DNA of 38,427 nucleotides from Chitinophagaceae bacterium (GCA_024643625.1 JAHEMO010000007.1:1-38427); one strand, 5' to 3'. Positions 8,554 through 16,830 are shown, counted from the stretch's first letter. Notes: generated by a model not told the origin, from the letters alone. A program made the numbers and translations.

Positions 8554-9600
8554 ATGGAAAAAAAGCCACACGACCCCTTAAAATTTGCCGTCATAGGATG
8601 TGGTCGCATCGGGCAACGCCATATCAAGCATATTAACTCCGTTGGTGAACTTTCGGCAATTGTTGATACAGATACCAATTTGCTGCGCATGGTGGCAGCC
8701 GGAAAAAATGTGGAGCAATTCAGCAGCTTGCAAGAGTTTTTATTTCATGCGCCGGAAATTGATGTAGTAAGTATTTGTACACCTAACAGTTACCACGCGG
8801 CACAATCTGTGGCCTGCCTGCAAGCGGGCTACCATGTGGTGTGCGAAAAGCCGATGGCGCTGACCCTTCCGGATTGCCACGCCATGGACCTTGCTGCCAA
8901 AGCTGCCAACAAGCAGCTATTCATCATCAAGCAAAACCGTTACAATGTACCGGTACAGCATGTAAAAAAAATGATTGATGAAGGCTTTTTGGGTAGAATA
9001 CTTAGTGTGCAGGTAAATTGCTTTTGGAACCGGGATGAGCAGTATTATGCCAATAGCTGGAAGGGGTCTCTGGATGTGGATGGCGGCACATTATTTACTC
9101 AATTCAGCCATTTTATCGATTTAATGCTTTGGTTGGCAGGAGACATTATTGAAGTGCAGGCTTTTATGGAGAATCTGCATCACAAGAAGCTCATTGAATT
9201 TGAAGATACCGGAGTGGCTATTTTTAAATTTGCCAATGGCGCTTTGGGTGGTTTGCATTACACGGTAAATGCCTACAATAAAAATATGGAAGGGTCTATT
9301 ACGGTTATGGGCGAAAAGGGGACCATAAAGGTGGGTGGAGAATATCTTAATGAACTGGAATATCAGGTACTGGAAGATGATCAGGAAAACCTCGTTTCGC
9401 TTGGCAACAAACCAATACATTTCGGCAGTTATCAAGGCAACATGAGTAACCATTTGTTGGCTTACCAAAATGTGGTGGATGTACTAAATGGCGATGCATC
9501 TATTACCACTTCAGTATCGGAAGCCATAAAAACTATTGAGGTAATCAATAAAATTTACGCATCAGCAAAGTATCATTATGGCAGAACCGATATTTCGTGA
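8554..9600 (+). CDS. Gfo/Idh/MocA oxidoreductase, WbpB/WlbA-like
   Basis: 348 residues. It has the NAD-binding fingerprint VIGCGRIG (13-20), the catalytic-lysine motif CEKPMAL (97-103) and the sugar-binding signature DGGTLFTQFSHFID (176-189, with H186 and D189 in the catalytic positions). The next gene is a WbpD/WlbB-like acetyltransferase. In Pseudomonas and Bordetella these two enzymes work in the UDP-2,3-diacetamido-2,3-dideoxy-uronic acid pathway: WbpB/WlbA oxidises the C3 hydroxyl of UDP-GlcNAcA, and the acetyltransferase caps the 3-amino group later. The start at 8554 places the Rossmann motif at the usual distance; an in-frame ATG at 8413 would overlap the glycosyltransferase by 86 bases. 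The substrate is inferred from context. Confidence 0.85.
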   Translation: MEKKPHDPLKFAVIGCGRIGQRHIKHINSVGELSAIVDTDTNLLRMVAAGKNVEQFSSLQEFLFHAPEIDVVSICTPNSYHAAQSVACLQAGYHVVCEKPMALTLPDCHAMDLAAKAANKQLFIIKQNRYNVPVQHVKKMIDEGFLGRILSVQVNCFWNRDEQYYANSWKGSLDVDGGTLFTQFSHFIDLMLWLAGDIIEVQAFMENLHHKKLIEFEDTGVAIFKFANGALGGLHYTVNAYNKNMEGSITVMGEKGTIKVGGEYLNELEYQVLEDDQENLVSLGNKPIHFGSYQGNMSNHLLAYQNVVDVLNGDASITTSVSEAIKTIEVINKIYASAKYHYGRTDIS

Positions 9601-10036
9601 ATCAGGGATATACGATGTTACCTGTGGCAGCAACGTGGTTATCGTCAAACCTGCAAATTTGTATGGGTGTACCTTGGGCAATAACGTATTTATTGGTCCT
9701 TTTGTAGAAGTGCAGCGCGGTGCAAAGATTGGGGATGACACCCGGGTGCAAAGCCATAGTTTTATTTGTGAACTCGTTACTATCGGCGGCCATTGCTTTA
9801 TTGGCCATGGGGTAATGTTTATCAACGATTTGTTTAGTGAAGGTGGCCCTGCGGCCGGCGATAAAAACAAATGGAAGGAAACGCTTATAGGCAACCATGT
9901 TTCTATTGGCAGCAATGCCACCATTTTACCTGTGTCTATTTGCGATAATGTGGTAATTGGCGCAGGCGCAGTAGTAACCAGAAGTATTATCGAACCGGGC
10001 ACTTATGTCGGCAATCCTGCCAGAAAAATCAGCTAA
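9578..10036 (+). CDS. Left-handed beta-helix N-acetyltransferase, WbpD/WlbB-like
   Basis: 152 residues built of hexapeptide repeats (for example VKPANLYGCTLGNNVFIGPFV at 24-44, IGGHCFIGHGVMFIND near the middle, IGSNATILPV and NVVIGAGAVVTRS near the end), finishing YVGNPARK. This is the trimeric acyl-CoA-dependent acetyltransferase fold. Relatives acetylate the 3-amino group of UDP-2-acetamido-3-amino-2,3-dideoxy-glucuronate, and the upstream WbpB-like gene supports that role. H and N residues in GHGVMFIND correspond to the usual active-site loop. The gene overlaps the previous one by 23 bases in another frame, so the pair is co-translated. A maltose/galactoside O-acetyltransferase role is less likely. 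Confidence 0.85.
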   Translation: MAEPIFRESGIYDVTCGSNVVIVKPANLYGCTLGNNVFIGPFVEVQRGAKIGDDTRVQSHSFICELVTIGGHCFIGHGVMFINDLFSEGGPAAGDKNKWKETLIGNHVSIGSNATILPVSICDNVVIGAGAVVTRSIIEPGTYVGNPARKIS

Positions 10037-10042
10037 AAATTC

Positions 10043-10957
10043 ATGGCAGTAAAAAAGATTTTACTAACAGGCGCAAGCGGCTTTCTGGGTCAGTATTTGC
10101 TACGGCATTTGATGCATGAGCATTATGAAGTTATAACGGTGGGCAGAAATGCATCAAACTCCATTTGTTGCGACCTCAGTACTACCATACCCGAATTGCC
10201 CGCCAATGATTGGGATATTATCATACATGCCGCGGGACAAACCCCTTATGTTGATAATGCAAGCCATAATGATGAAGCTGTACGCGGTGTAAATGTGGCG
10301 ATCACGAAAAATTTGCTGCAGGCACTGCAGAACAGCGGATGCCATGCAAGGTCTTTCGTATTTATCAGCTCGGTGGCTGTTTATGGATTGCATCAGGGAT
10401 TGCTGTTGAAAGAATCAACCTCATTAAATGGTACCTCCGGCTATGCCATGGGGAAAATTGAGGCTGAGCAGCTGATTCAGGATTGGTGCCTTCAGAATAG
10501 CATTCCGTTGTCAGTTCTTCGTTTGCCACTTGTGGTGGGGGAGGGAGCAAAGGGCTCATTGGCTGCCATGGAGACCGGCTTGCAAAAAGGACGGTATTTC
10601 AATATTGGGGATGGAAAGGCACGTAAAAGCATGGTATTGGCCCAGGATGTGCCCGCCGCCGCAGTGCAAGTAGCGGGTAAGCAAGGCATTTTTCACCTTA
10701 CGGATGGCCATCATGCCAGTTTCGCAGAATTATCGGCAGCTATGGCGGCCAACCTTAAGGTAGCAAGACCCCGCAGTTTGCCTTTTGCCATCGCAAAAAT
10801 TTTGGCGATAGCGGGTGATTTTACGGGTAAAATATTACCAATCAATTCTTTATCGCTAAAGAAGATAACCTCAACACTTACATTTGACGATACATTGGCC
10901 CGGCAAACTTTTAACTGGCAGCCGGGGAAAGTCTTGGACTATTATACTAAAAACTGA
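10043..10957 (+). CDS. NAD-dependent epimerase/dehydratase (extended SDR)
   Basis: 304 residues. TGASGFLG (9-16) is the NAD(P)-binding glycine motif. The catalytic set is S109/S110 in FISSVAVYG, then Y134 and K138 in GYAMGK. IHAAGQTPYV (61-70) is the usual fourth strand. It starts six bases after the acetyltransferase stop and ends one base before the WecA/WbpL-like gene. The epimerase-plus-initiating-transferase pairing matches WbpV/WbpL in Pseudomonas O-antigen loci, where the SDR makes an N-acetyl-fucosamine or quinovosamine type precursor for the first sugar. It probably supplies the sugar loaded by the next gene. Epimerase versus reductase activity cannot be separated by eye. Confidence 0.85.
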   Translation: MAVKKILLTGASGFLGQYLLRHLMHEHYEVITVGRNASNSICCDLSTTIPELPANDWDIIIHAAGQTPYVDNASHNDEAVRGVNVAITKNLLQALQNSGCHARSFVFISSVAVYGLHQGLLLKESTSLNGTSGYAMGKIEAEQLIQDWCLQNSIPLSVLRLPLVVGEGAKGSLAAMETGLQKGRYFNIGDGKARKSMVLAQDVPAAAVQVAGKQGIFHLTDGHHASFAELSAAMAANLKVARPRSLPFAIAKILAIAGDFTGKILPINSLSLKKITSTLTFDDTLARQTFNWQPGKVLDYYTKN

Positions 10958-10958
10958 T

Positions 10959-11921
10959 ATGGTTTATTTGCTGGCGGCAACTATCACCCTGCTTGTACTG
11001 GAATTAGTCTATTTCAGGTTGGCCATGCGATTCGACATTACAGATCGGCCGAACCGGCGGAGCAGCCATCACCATATTGTGTTGAGAGGAGCAGGTATCA
11101 TTTTTCCGGTAAGCGTAGTTTGTTATGAGATATTGAATGGGTTTATCCATCCGCTTTTTGCACTGGGTTTACTACTCTTAGCCATTGTCAGCTTTATGGA
11201 TGATATAAAGCCTGTGCGGGCAACCCTACGTTTTCTGGTTCAATTGGTCGCCGCTGCCTTATTGCTAATGCAAATTGAATTCAATCCTGTTTTTTGGGTG
11301 TTTTGGCCAATGGCACTTATTGCTATTTCGGGTATCATGAATGCCTGGAATTTTATGGATGGTATCAATGGACTTACTGCAGGTGTTTCAATAATCACCG
11401 TACTCACTTTTATGCTGATTAATCATCGGCAGAGCATTATAGATCCTCATTTTTTGCTGTGGGTACTCGGCGGATTATTGGTGTTTGCTTTTTTCAATAT
11501 GCGCACCAATGCAAAATGCTTCGCCGGCGATACCGGAAGTATCACCATTGCTTTTATCCTGTTATTTGTAATGGGCTTGTTGCTTCTAAAAACTAAGAAT
11601 CCGCTTTACCTGCTCATGTTTGTAGTCTATGGAGTAGATTCCATAAGCACCATTGTTATGCGGCTTCGAAAAGGTGAGAATGTTTTTCTCCCGCACAGGC
11701 AGCATCTGTATCAGTATTTAAGCAATGAAATGGGTTGGTCGCATTTAAAAGTTACTGCACTTTATACTGGTATTCAGATGGCTATTAATGCTCTCATGTT
11801 GTTGCTTTTGCAAATGAGCGAGGGCATTGCTTTCTCAATCGCTTTATTGATTGTGGGGTGTATGGTTGGTTTGTATCTCGTTGTAAAGCAACAGATATTA
11901 CGCAAGCTTGCTATAAAGTAA
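10959..11921 (+). CDS. Undecaprenyl-phosphate sugar-1-phosphate transferase (WecA/WbpL-like)
   Basis: 320-residue polytopic inner-membrane enzyme of the PNPT family. Visible catalytic landmarks are DDIKP (81-85, Mg2+ binding), NAWNFMDGINGL (128-139), CFAGDTGS (187-194) and the cytoplasmic PHRQHLYQ (245-252). RPNRRSSH at 30-37 matches the N-terminal conserved loop. It starts polysaccharide assembly by moving a phospho-sugar from UDP to undecaprenyl phosphate. An upstream in-frame start at 10884 would overlap the epimerase by 74 bases; the ATG at 10959, two bases after its TGA, is better. It is the last plus-strand gene of the cluster, and its end overlaps the convergent M56 gene by 11 bases. 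Confidence 0.9.
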   Translation: MVYLLAATITLLVLELVYFRLAMRFDITDRPNRRSSHHHIVLRGAGIIFPVSVVCYEILNGFIHPLFALGLLLLAIVSFMDDIKPVRATLRFLVQLVAAALLLMQIEFNPVFWVFWPMALIAISGIMNAWNFMDGINGLTAGVSIITVLTFMLINHRQSIIDPHFLLWVLGGLLVFAFFNMRTNAKCFAGDTGSITIAFILLFVMGLLLLKTKNPLYLLMFVVYGVDSISTIVMRLRKGENVFLPHRQHLYQYLSNEMGWSHLKVTALYTGIQMAINALMLLLLQMSEGIAFSIALLIVGCMVGLYLVVKQQILRKLAIK

Positions 11922-13941
11922 CCGATATGGTTACCTTTCTTACCCGGTTTTGTGGAACGTGGCCTTCATTATTTTCAGGTACTTCTGATTTTCTTAGTAA
12001 CACGGGTTTTTCCGGCACTGAAATTTCTGCATCAATCTTTAGGTTTTCCGCGTCAGTTCTCTGCGCCGGATTGATGTCAATGTTCCGAATACTTATTCTT
12101 CCTTTTAATTCTGCAAGCTTGCGACTGGCTGCTTGAACCTTACCTATTTCTCTTCTGATGATTATTTCGGCTTTGTCAAGATCCTCTTTCGATAAAGCAT
12201 GTAGCTGTTCTTCCAGCAATTTGGTTTGCTTTTCAATTATTACTGCAGCTTCGCGAAACTTCAATTCCTGCAGTTGCATAAACTGAGCCTGTTCCTGCTC
12301 GCTCATTACAAACACGTCTTCTGTTATCCATTGTACATGCATTTCATCGGCTGCATTTACACCTGCTTTGCGTGCCTGATGGTCTGCAACAATTGACCTT
12401 GATTTTGTATTGGCATCACATTCTGCTGCAATTGCAGAAGAAGCAATTGCGATGCCCGCGTTAGCATGAGATATTTCACCGCTAATAATTCGATACCTGC
12501 CTTCGGGTAGTTTTTGCCAAACACTGTTCTGTCCTGCCAAAGTTGCCGCATTCCATTCGTAACTATAATTGCTGCCGTCATACGAATTGCGGGTATTGTT
12601 GTCAATTGTTGCCGTAGCCCATTTATCTGCTATCTCAAGTTGGGGTTCTGCATTAGCGGCCTGTGGGGCAAAACCTGTAGCGTTTGTGGAAACTAAGCCA
12701 ATTGCGGTTTGATCGGGAGCATAGGATTCTGAAGCTTTAAACAAATCCCAATTGGGGTTATAGAGAAATTGCAAAACCGCTAAGGATGGTTGTAAAGCCA
12801 GCAATTTTTCTCCCGATGCAGGTGTTGGTGTAGTTGCTGCAAGCTTATGGCTAAACCATGCAGATAATCCATTTTGAACCGAAATAGAGGACGATGAGGC
12901 CTTTTCTTTAAATACAACTGAGGATAAGTTGTGGCTGTTTGCCGATTTCAGAAAGCCTGCGCCCACACCAATAATTGAAAGCGCCAATACAAAGGCCAAT
13001 GCAGGGATCCACTTGAGCAAACCGCCGCGTTGTATTTCTTCCTGCTTGCTCAAAATACGGCGAATACGGTGAAGGAGGTGAAACGAATTTTCACCCGAAG
13101 CAGCCATCGCAAGTTGCAAACCTGGCAATTGGCTGCAATTGAGCAGGGCCTCAGCGTAGGCGCGTCGGTCAATTTTAAATTGAACTACGGTATCGTCGCA
13201 GCTTATTTCGCGGTGCAGTTTTGCCTGCGCAGTCATATGCCTGATAAAAGGATTGAAAAACAACAGCATCCCGGCCACCTCAATCACTATATTAACTATA
13301 TAGTCGTATCGCCTGATGTGTATTAGTTCATGTAAAATGATGGCTTCCACCTGAGGGATGCTAAGGTTATTAACCATGGCGGCAGGCAACAATATCATGG
13401 GTTTTACATAGCCTATGGTAAGCGGGACCAACACGTTGTGGTTTACAAAAACCTGCACTTTTTTGCCAATATTTAATACTGAAGCGTAATGGTCAGTCAG
13501 TAGTCTAAAGTCAATAGGCGCTTTTCTGCCGGGCGATTTGCGAAGTAGTTTTGTATGAACTACTGATGATGAAAATCTGGTGCTCAGCATTGCCAGGACA
13601 AACACATATAAAATGCTTAAGTATGGTGCCAGTATAGCTGGTATCTGTATAAAAGCATACCATGGTGAAGCCTGTTGGTCAATATTCAGGTATTGCAGAT
13701 TTTCCGCGCTTGGCATGGCCGCAGGCGCGGGCTGAACCAATGCGGCAATAAAAATTGTGATAAACAAAATCAATTGCGTGATCACGCCCGCAGCGTTAAG
13801 ATAATATCGGCTGGCTGATGTAAGTGGCGCAATGCGCTGCACCAACTGTATAATACTCCAAATTACCAGTGCTTGCCAAATACTCTGCACCAGCGATGTG
13901 GTCAGGGCTTGTGGCAACAGGTGTTCAAATAAATACAGCAT
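11911..13941 (-). CDS. M56 family membrane metalloprotease (BlaR1/MecR1-like signal transducer)
   Basis: 676 residues. The N-terminal half has four likely membrane segments and the M56 zinc site HELIH (204-208) with the downstream glutamate in REISCDD (E245), then a membrane segment near 306-325. In BlaR1 systems the membrane protease is activated by an external ligand and triggers loss of the BlaI repressor, encoded just upstream here. The remaining ~350 residues lack penicillin-binding motifs: I see no SxxK plus KTG arrangement. They include a low-complexity region and a charged, probably coiled-coil stretch at about 555-630 (many E, K, Q). So the signal is unlikely to be a beta-lactam sensed by the usual domain. 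It starts 26 bases after the blaI-like stop, forming a two-gene operon. Confidence 0.88.
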   Translation of the reverse strand: MLYLFEHLLPQALTTSLVQSIWQALVIWSIIQLVQRIAPLTSASRYYLNAAGVITQLILFITIFIAALVQPAPAAMPSAENLQYLNIDQQASPWYAFIQIPAILAPYLSILYVFVLAMLSTRFSSSVVHTKLLRKSPGRKAPIDFRLLTDHYASVLNIGKKVQVFVNHNVLVPLTIGYVKPMILLPAAMVNNLSIPQVEAIILHELIHIRRYDYIVNIVIEVAGMLLFFNPFIRHMTAQAKLHREISCDDTVVQFKIDRRAYAEALLNCSQLPGLQLAMAASGENSFHLLHRIRRILSKQEEIQRGGLLKWIPALAFVLALSIIGVGAGFLKSANSHNLSSVVFKEKASSSSISVQNGLSAWFSHKLAATTPTPASGEKLLALQPSLAVLQFLYNPNWDLFKASESYAPDQTAIGLVSTNATGFAPQAANAEPQLEIADKWATATIDNNTRNSYDGSNYSYEWNAATLAGQNSVWQKLPEGRYRIISGEISHANAGIAIASSAIAAECDANTKSRSIVADHQARKAGVNAADEMHVQWITEDVFVMSEQEQAQFMQLQELKFREAAVIIEKQTKLLEEQLHALSKEDLDKAEIIIRREIGKVQAASRKLAELKGRISIRNIDINPAQRTDAENLKIDAEISVPEKPVLLRKSEVPENNEGHVPQNRVRKVTISVTL
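11918..11934. terminator. Possible weak bidirectional terminator hairpin
   Basis: GTAACC-GATAT-GGTTAC forms a six-base stem with a five-base loop, with partial extension by AAA/TTT outside. It lies where the two convergent genes overlap. On the plus strand it is followed by CTTTCTT, on the minus strand by TTTATAG. The stem is short and not GC-rich, so termination may be inefficient. Confidence 0.35.
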
Positions 13942-13967
13942 AGCAGATGTGTTTGATTACAATTTCA

Positions 13968-14348
13968 CTATTCGTACTGATCCAATAGTTTGCGGATGGC
14001 GTCAATTTCTTGTCGGGTAGGGGTATGCGTGCCAAGCGCCTGTAATACCAGTTGAGAAGCCGAACCACCAAAAAAAGTATCCATTACTTTTCCAAGCATA
14101 GACTGCTGCACTTTTGCTTTGCTCAGCAGGGGCCTGTATACATGCGATTTGGCGCTTTCGTCGCGGCTTACCATTCCTTTTTCAAACATTATTTGCATTA
14201 GTTTGAGCGTTGTTGTATAGCCCGCATCTTTGGTAGCGCTAAGTACTTCATGTACATCGCGAACCGTAGCTTTCTTGCGATCCCACAGTACCTGCAAAAT
14301 TTCCAATTCGCTCTCGGTTGGCTTTATATGAGCGGGATTTTTCGACAT
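13968..14348 (-). CDS. BlaI/MecI/CopY-family transcriptional repressor
   Basis: 126 residues. The winged helix covers about residues 11-75 (TESELEILQVLWDRKKATV, then VHEVLSATKD and YTTTLKLMQIMFEKGMVSRDE), the characteristic start of the family. The C-terminal part (about 76-126) is the dimerisation region. Family members bind TACA/TGTA-like dyads as dimers and are inactivated after cleavage by the partner M56 protease, here the next gene. A dyad TACGA-N6-TCGTA lies about 27 bases upstream of the ATG, consistent with autoregulation. Targets besides its own operon are unknown. MscS and the Rieske gene are on the same strand but upstream, so they are not in this operon. Confidence 0.92.
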   Translation of the reverse strand: MSKNPAHIKPTESELEILQVLWDRKKATVRDVHEVLSATKDAGYTTTLKLMQIMFEKGMVSRDESAKSHVYRPLLSKAKVQQSMLGKVMDTFFGGSASQLVLQALGTHTPTRQEIDAIRKLLDQYE

Positions 14349-14374
14349 AATTTATAGTATTTACGCATGCAATA

Positions 14375-14390
14375 TACGATGTCCTTCGTA
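14375..14390. promoter_or_regulatory. Candidate BlaI-type operator dyad
   Basis: TACGA-TGTCCT-TCGTA, a perfect five-base dyad with a six-base spacer, lies directly downstream of the predicted -7 box of the blaI-like gene, where transcription should start. The position suits repression. The half-site differs from the classical TACA/TGTA box, so this is inferred from symmetry and location. Confidence 0.42.
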
Positions 14391-14418
14391 CAAAATAAAT
14401 GTTAATGCAATACGCCAA
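14391..14418 (-). promoter_or_regulatory. Candidate promoter of blaI-M56 operon
   Basis: On the minus strand, TTG (14418-14416), 18 bases, then TATTTTG (14397-14391) resembles the Bacteroidota -33/-7 pattern TTG ... TAnnTTTG, with one base fewer in the -7 box. The expected start point falls inside the dyad at 14375-14390. Confidence 0.35.
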
Positions 14419-14466
14419 TTATCATTTGGTTGAACGGTAAATGGGAGGGATATAATGCCTGAAAGC

Positions 14467-15543
14467 CTATGTTGACGGTTGACCGCTGCGTTCCACAAAC
14501 AGGGTTTGGGTAGGGTAGGCAAATTCTATGCCCTCCTTGGCAAAGGCCTCGAAAATCCGGAGATTAATGTGCTGCCGAGCCGTCATGTAGGTTGCATAAT
14601 CATTGGTGTCAACAAAAAATACGGTTTCAAAGTCCAGACTGAAATCACCAAATCCAAAAAAATGACAACGATCAAATGCTACGTGTTCTGTGCTTTCAAT
14701 TATTGTGGTAATGATGTCGGGTATTTGTTTGAGCTGCTCTGCAGTGGTTTGATAGGTAACGCCAATCGTGAATACAACACGCCGGCGTTCCATCTTTTTA
14801 AAATTGTGTACCCTGCTATTGGTAAGATTTGTATTAGACACAATAATCTGCTCACCGGTAATGGATTTTATCCTTGTGGTTTTTATGCCAACATATTCTA
14901 CCGTTCCGGATTTGTCATCCACTGTTATAAAATCGCCCAATTCAAAAGGCCTATCGAAAAAGATGACAAAATAACTAAACAGATCGCCTAATATGGTTTG
15001 TGCTGCAAGTGCAATAGCGATACCGCCAATGCCAAGGCCTGTTACAACTGCTGTCACATCGTATCCCAGATTATCCAGCAGAAAGACAAGCGAAAGCAAC
15101 CAGATGATCACCTTTACAATTATCATAATACCACGCAGTTCCTTTCGCTTATCAACTGTTGCAGCTGCAGCATCTTTATTTTTCCCCACCATTTGCTCAA
15201 AGACAAATTGTAATGATGCGGTAACCAGTTTTGCTACAAAGTATACCCCAGCCACTTTTAATCCGGCCATGAGGTATTTATCTGCCTTGTCGCTTAGCGT
15301 AAGTGCATTAATACCAAGGTAAATGGCAAACAAATTCAGTAAGGGAATTATCTTTTTCTCCAGCAGAAAAACCAGGAAATCGTCGTAGTTGTTATCCGTT
15401 TGCGCACTTATTTTTTTGAGTCTTGCCACAATCATTTTTCTGAAGATGCGCAAGGCCAGCATGATACCAAATGCCAGTAAAACAGCTATGAGATAGCTTT
15501 TGATAGAGTTGCCAAAATATACTCTTGATAAAAAATCTTCCAT
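14467..15543 (-). CDS. Small-conductance mechanosensitive channel (MscS family)
   Basis: 358 residues. Several N-terminal membrane segments (about 13-32, 60-80, 90-115, 140-158) precede the pore helix and conserved turn VVTGLGIGGIAIALAAQTIL (166-185), followed by the beta domain with DRPFELGDFI (197-206) and a C-terminal alpha/beta domain with YPTQTLFV near the end, as in MscS. The channel opens on membrane tension during hypo-osmotic shock and releases solutes. It is larger than E. coli MscS (286 residues) because of extra N-terminal helices, a common arrangement in Bacteroidota. It is followed at 118 bases by the blaI-like gene on the same strand with no clear terminator between them. Confidence 0.92.
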   Translation of the reverse strand: MEDFLSRVYFGNSIKSYLIAVLLAFGIMLALRIFRKMIVARLKKISAQTDNNYDDFLVFLLEKKIIPLLNLFAIYLGINALTLSDKADKYLMAGLKVAGVYFVAKLVTASLQFVFEQMVGKNKDAAAATVDKRKELRGIMIIVKVIIWLLSLVFLLDNLGYDVTAVVTGLGIGGIAIALAAQTILGDLFSYFVIFFDRPFELGDFITVDDKSGTVEYVGIKTTRIKSITGEQIIVSNTNLTNSRVHNFKKMERRRVVFTIGVTYQTTAEQLKQIPDIITTIIESTEHVAFDRCHFFGFGDFSLDFETVFFVDTNDYATYMTARQHINLRIFEAFAKEGIEFAYPTQTLFVERSGQPST

Positions 15544-15642
15544 AATGGCAAGTATAACAATTACCCAAGGAATCTATATTAAGCAAACGCTAACTCCTGT
15601 TTACAACTCCTATTTAGAGACAACCTCGCACTATTGAAATGA

Positions 15643-16755
15643 TTATAAATCATTCTTGGTTTGCTCGGCATGCTTTTGCATAAATGCACAAATGAGTTGG
15701 TGGAAATGGTGGGTGCCTTTTTCATGAGCAACAGAATACCTGCCATGTTGGTAGTGCGACGATCTGATTCCCTTTTGAACGGACAGTACAATTTCTTCGT
15801 CTTCCATTTCTGTGGTATGCAAATCGCCACCGGCACCGCTATGCTGCTTCTCGGGTTTCCAAACATAGCTGTAAAAACTTACGGTAGTTTTAGCTGTTGC
15901 TTCCGGCTTTACTACATTAAGTGAGAGTCCCCATGGATAGAAGTTGAACATAAGGTTGGGAAAAACGAAGTAATAATAAGCCGCCACCTGCTTGCCATAA
16001 TCAACCGAACTTTCAGGTAGGGCAAAACAATCCTCATCGCCTTTTGCAATTCCCAATTGCAGTGATGCCAGGGGATACAACTCTGTTGTGTAGTTGCCAA
16101 AATCGAGTGCTTTATTCAAAGCCTGATGTACAAACGGTATGTGAAAGCCTTCGAGGTAATTTTCACAATACAGTGCCCAGTGTGCATCAATGGAATAATG
16201 TGCAGTTGCGGCAGGGTCAAGTGCAAATTCATGCAGCGGCAACCAGTGGAGCCTTGACAGTATCGGTTCAAAAAAATCCTGAAAACTTTGCTTGCCAGTA
16301 GCGTTTACAAAATAGCTGCCGGCAAAGGATTGCAAAGCGTAGGTATGTAAATTATCTGCATTCGTGGGAAAATCTGCAACGCCTTCAAATTCTGGCATTG
16401 ATTTAAAGGTGCCGTTCAAGGCAAATTGACGTCCGTGGTACGGGCATCTGATGATGCTGTTTTTGCATGGGGTGTTGATGAGCATTGCTCCGCGGTGTGT
16501 ACATACATTGGAGATGCAATGTATTTTGCCATCAGTATCGCAGGTTAAGGCGACAGGTTCATCCAAGAAACCTTCAAGCAAAGTATATGGCTTGCATGCT
16601 GTTGGCTGCAGCGGTTCGTCAATGGAGGCAAGCCATTGCCAGCTGTTGCAAAATATGGCTTCGCGGGATGTTTCAAAATATTTTGAATCCAAATAGAAGG
16701 CCTTAGAAAGGGTTTTGGCCCGGGCAATATCGGGGTGCACAAATAATGGCTGCAT
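15643..16755 (-). CDS. Rieske [2Fe-2S] aromatic-ring-hydroxylating-type oxygenase, alpha subunit
   Basis: 370 residues. The Rieske cluster ligands are C85 and H87 (CTHRG) with C104 and H107 (CPYHG). The catalytic domain carries the mononuclear iron site ENYLEGFHIPFVH with H205 and H210; D319 in MEDEEIV may be the third ligand. E198/N199 sit at the bridge to the neighbouring Rieske centre. The layout resembles single-component-type oxygenases such as choline, carnitine or stachydrine mono-oxygenase alpha subunits. No ferredoxin reductase or beta subunit is adjacent, so electrons must come from a protein encoded elsewhere. It sits about 30 bases after the groEL terminator, leaving little room for a separate promoter. 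The substrate is unknown. Confidence 0.87.
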   Translation of the reverse strand: MQPLFVHPDIARAKTLSKAFYLDSKYFETSREAIFCNSWQWLASIDEPLQPTACKPYTLLEGFLDEPVALTCDTDGKIHCISNVCTHRGAMLINTPCKNSIIRCPYHGRQFALNGTFKSMPEFEGVADFPTNADNLHTYALQSFAGSYFVNATGKQSFQDFFEPILSRLHWLPLHEFALDPAATAHYSIDAHWALYCENYLEGFHIPFVHQALNKALDFGNYTTELYPLASLQLGIAKGDEDCFALPESSVDYGKQVAAYYYFVFPNLMFNFYPWGLSLNVVKPEATAKTTVSFYSYVWKPEKQHSGAGGDLHTTEMEDEEIVLSVQKGIRSSHYQHGRYSVAHEKGTHHFHQLICAFMQKHAEQTKNDL

Positions 16756-16784
16756 GGCGTAAAACTATAACCATATCTATGTCC

Positions 16785-16830
16785 CGCAAAAAAATAAGAC
16801 CCCGAAGGAAAATCCTTGCGGGGTCTTGCT
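16785..16830 (-). terminator. Rho-independent terminator after groEL
   Basis: Read on the minus strand, AAGACCCCGCAAGGA-TTT-TCCTTCGGGGTCTT (16827-16796) makes a stem of about 14 pairs with one bulged base, followed by a T-rich run (ATTTTTTT). It is placed 50-90 bases after the groEL stop. This is the strongest terminator in the window. Confidence 0.9.

Noticed and set aside
11911-13941. Calling the M56 protein a beta-lactam receptor (BlaR1 proper)
   Set aside because: The tail has no recognisable penicillin-binding motifs; only the protease half and the BlaI neighbour resemble the resistance system.
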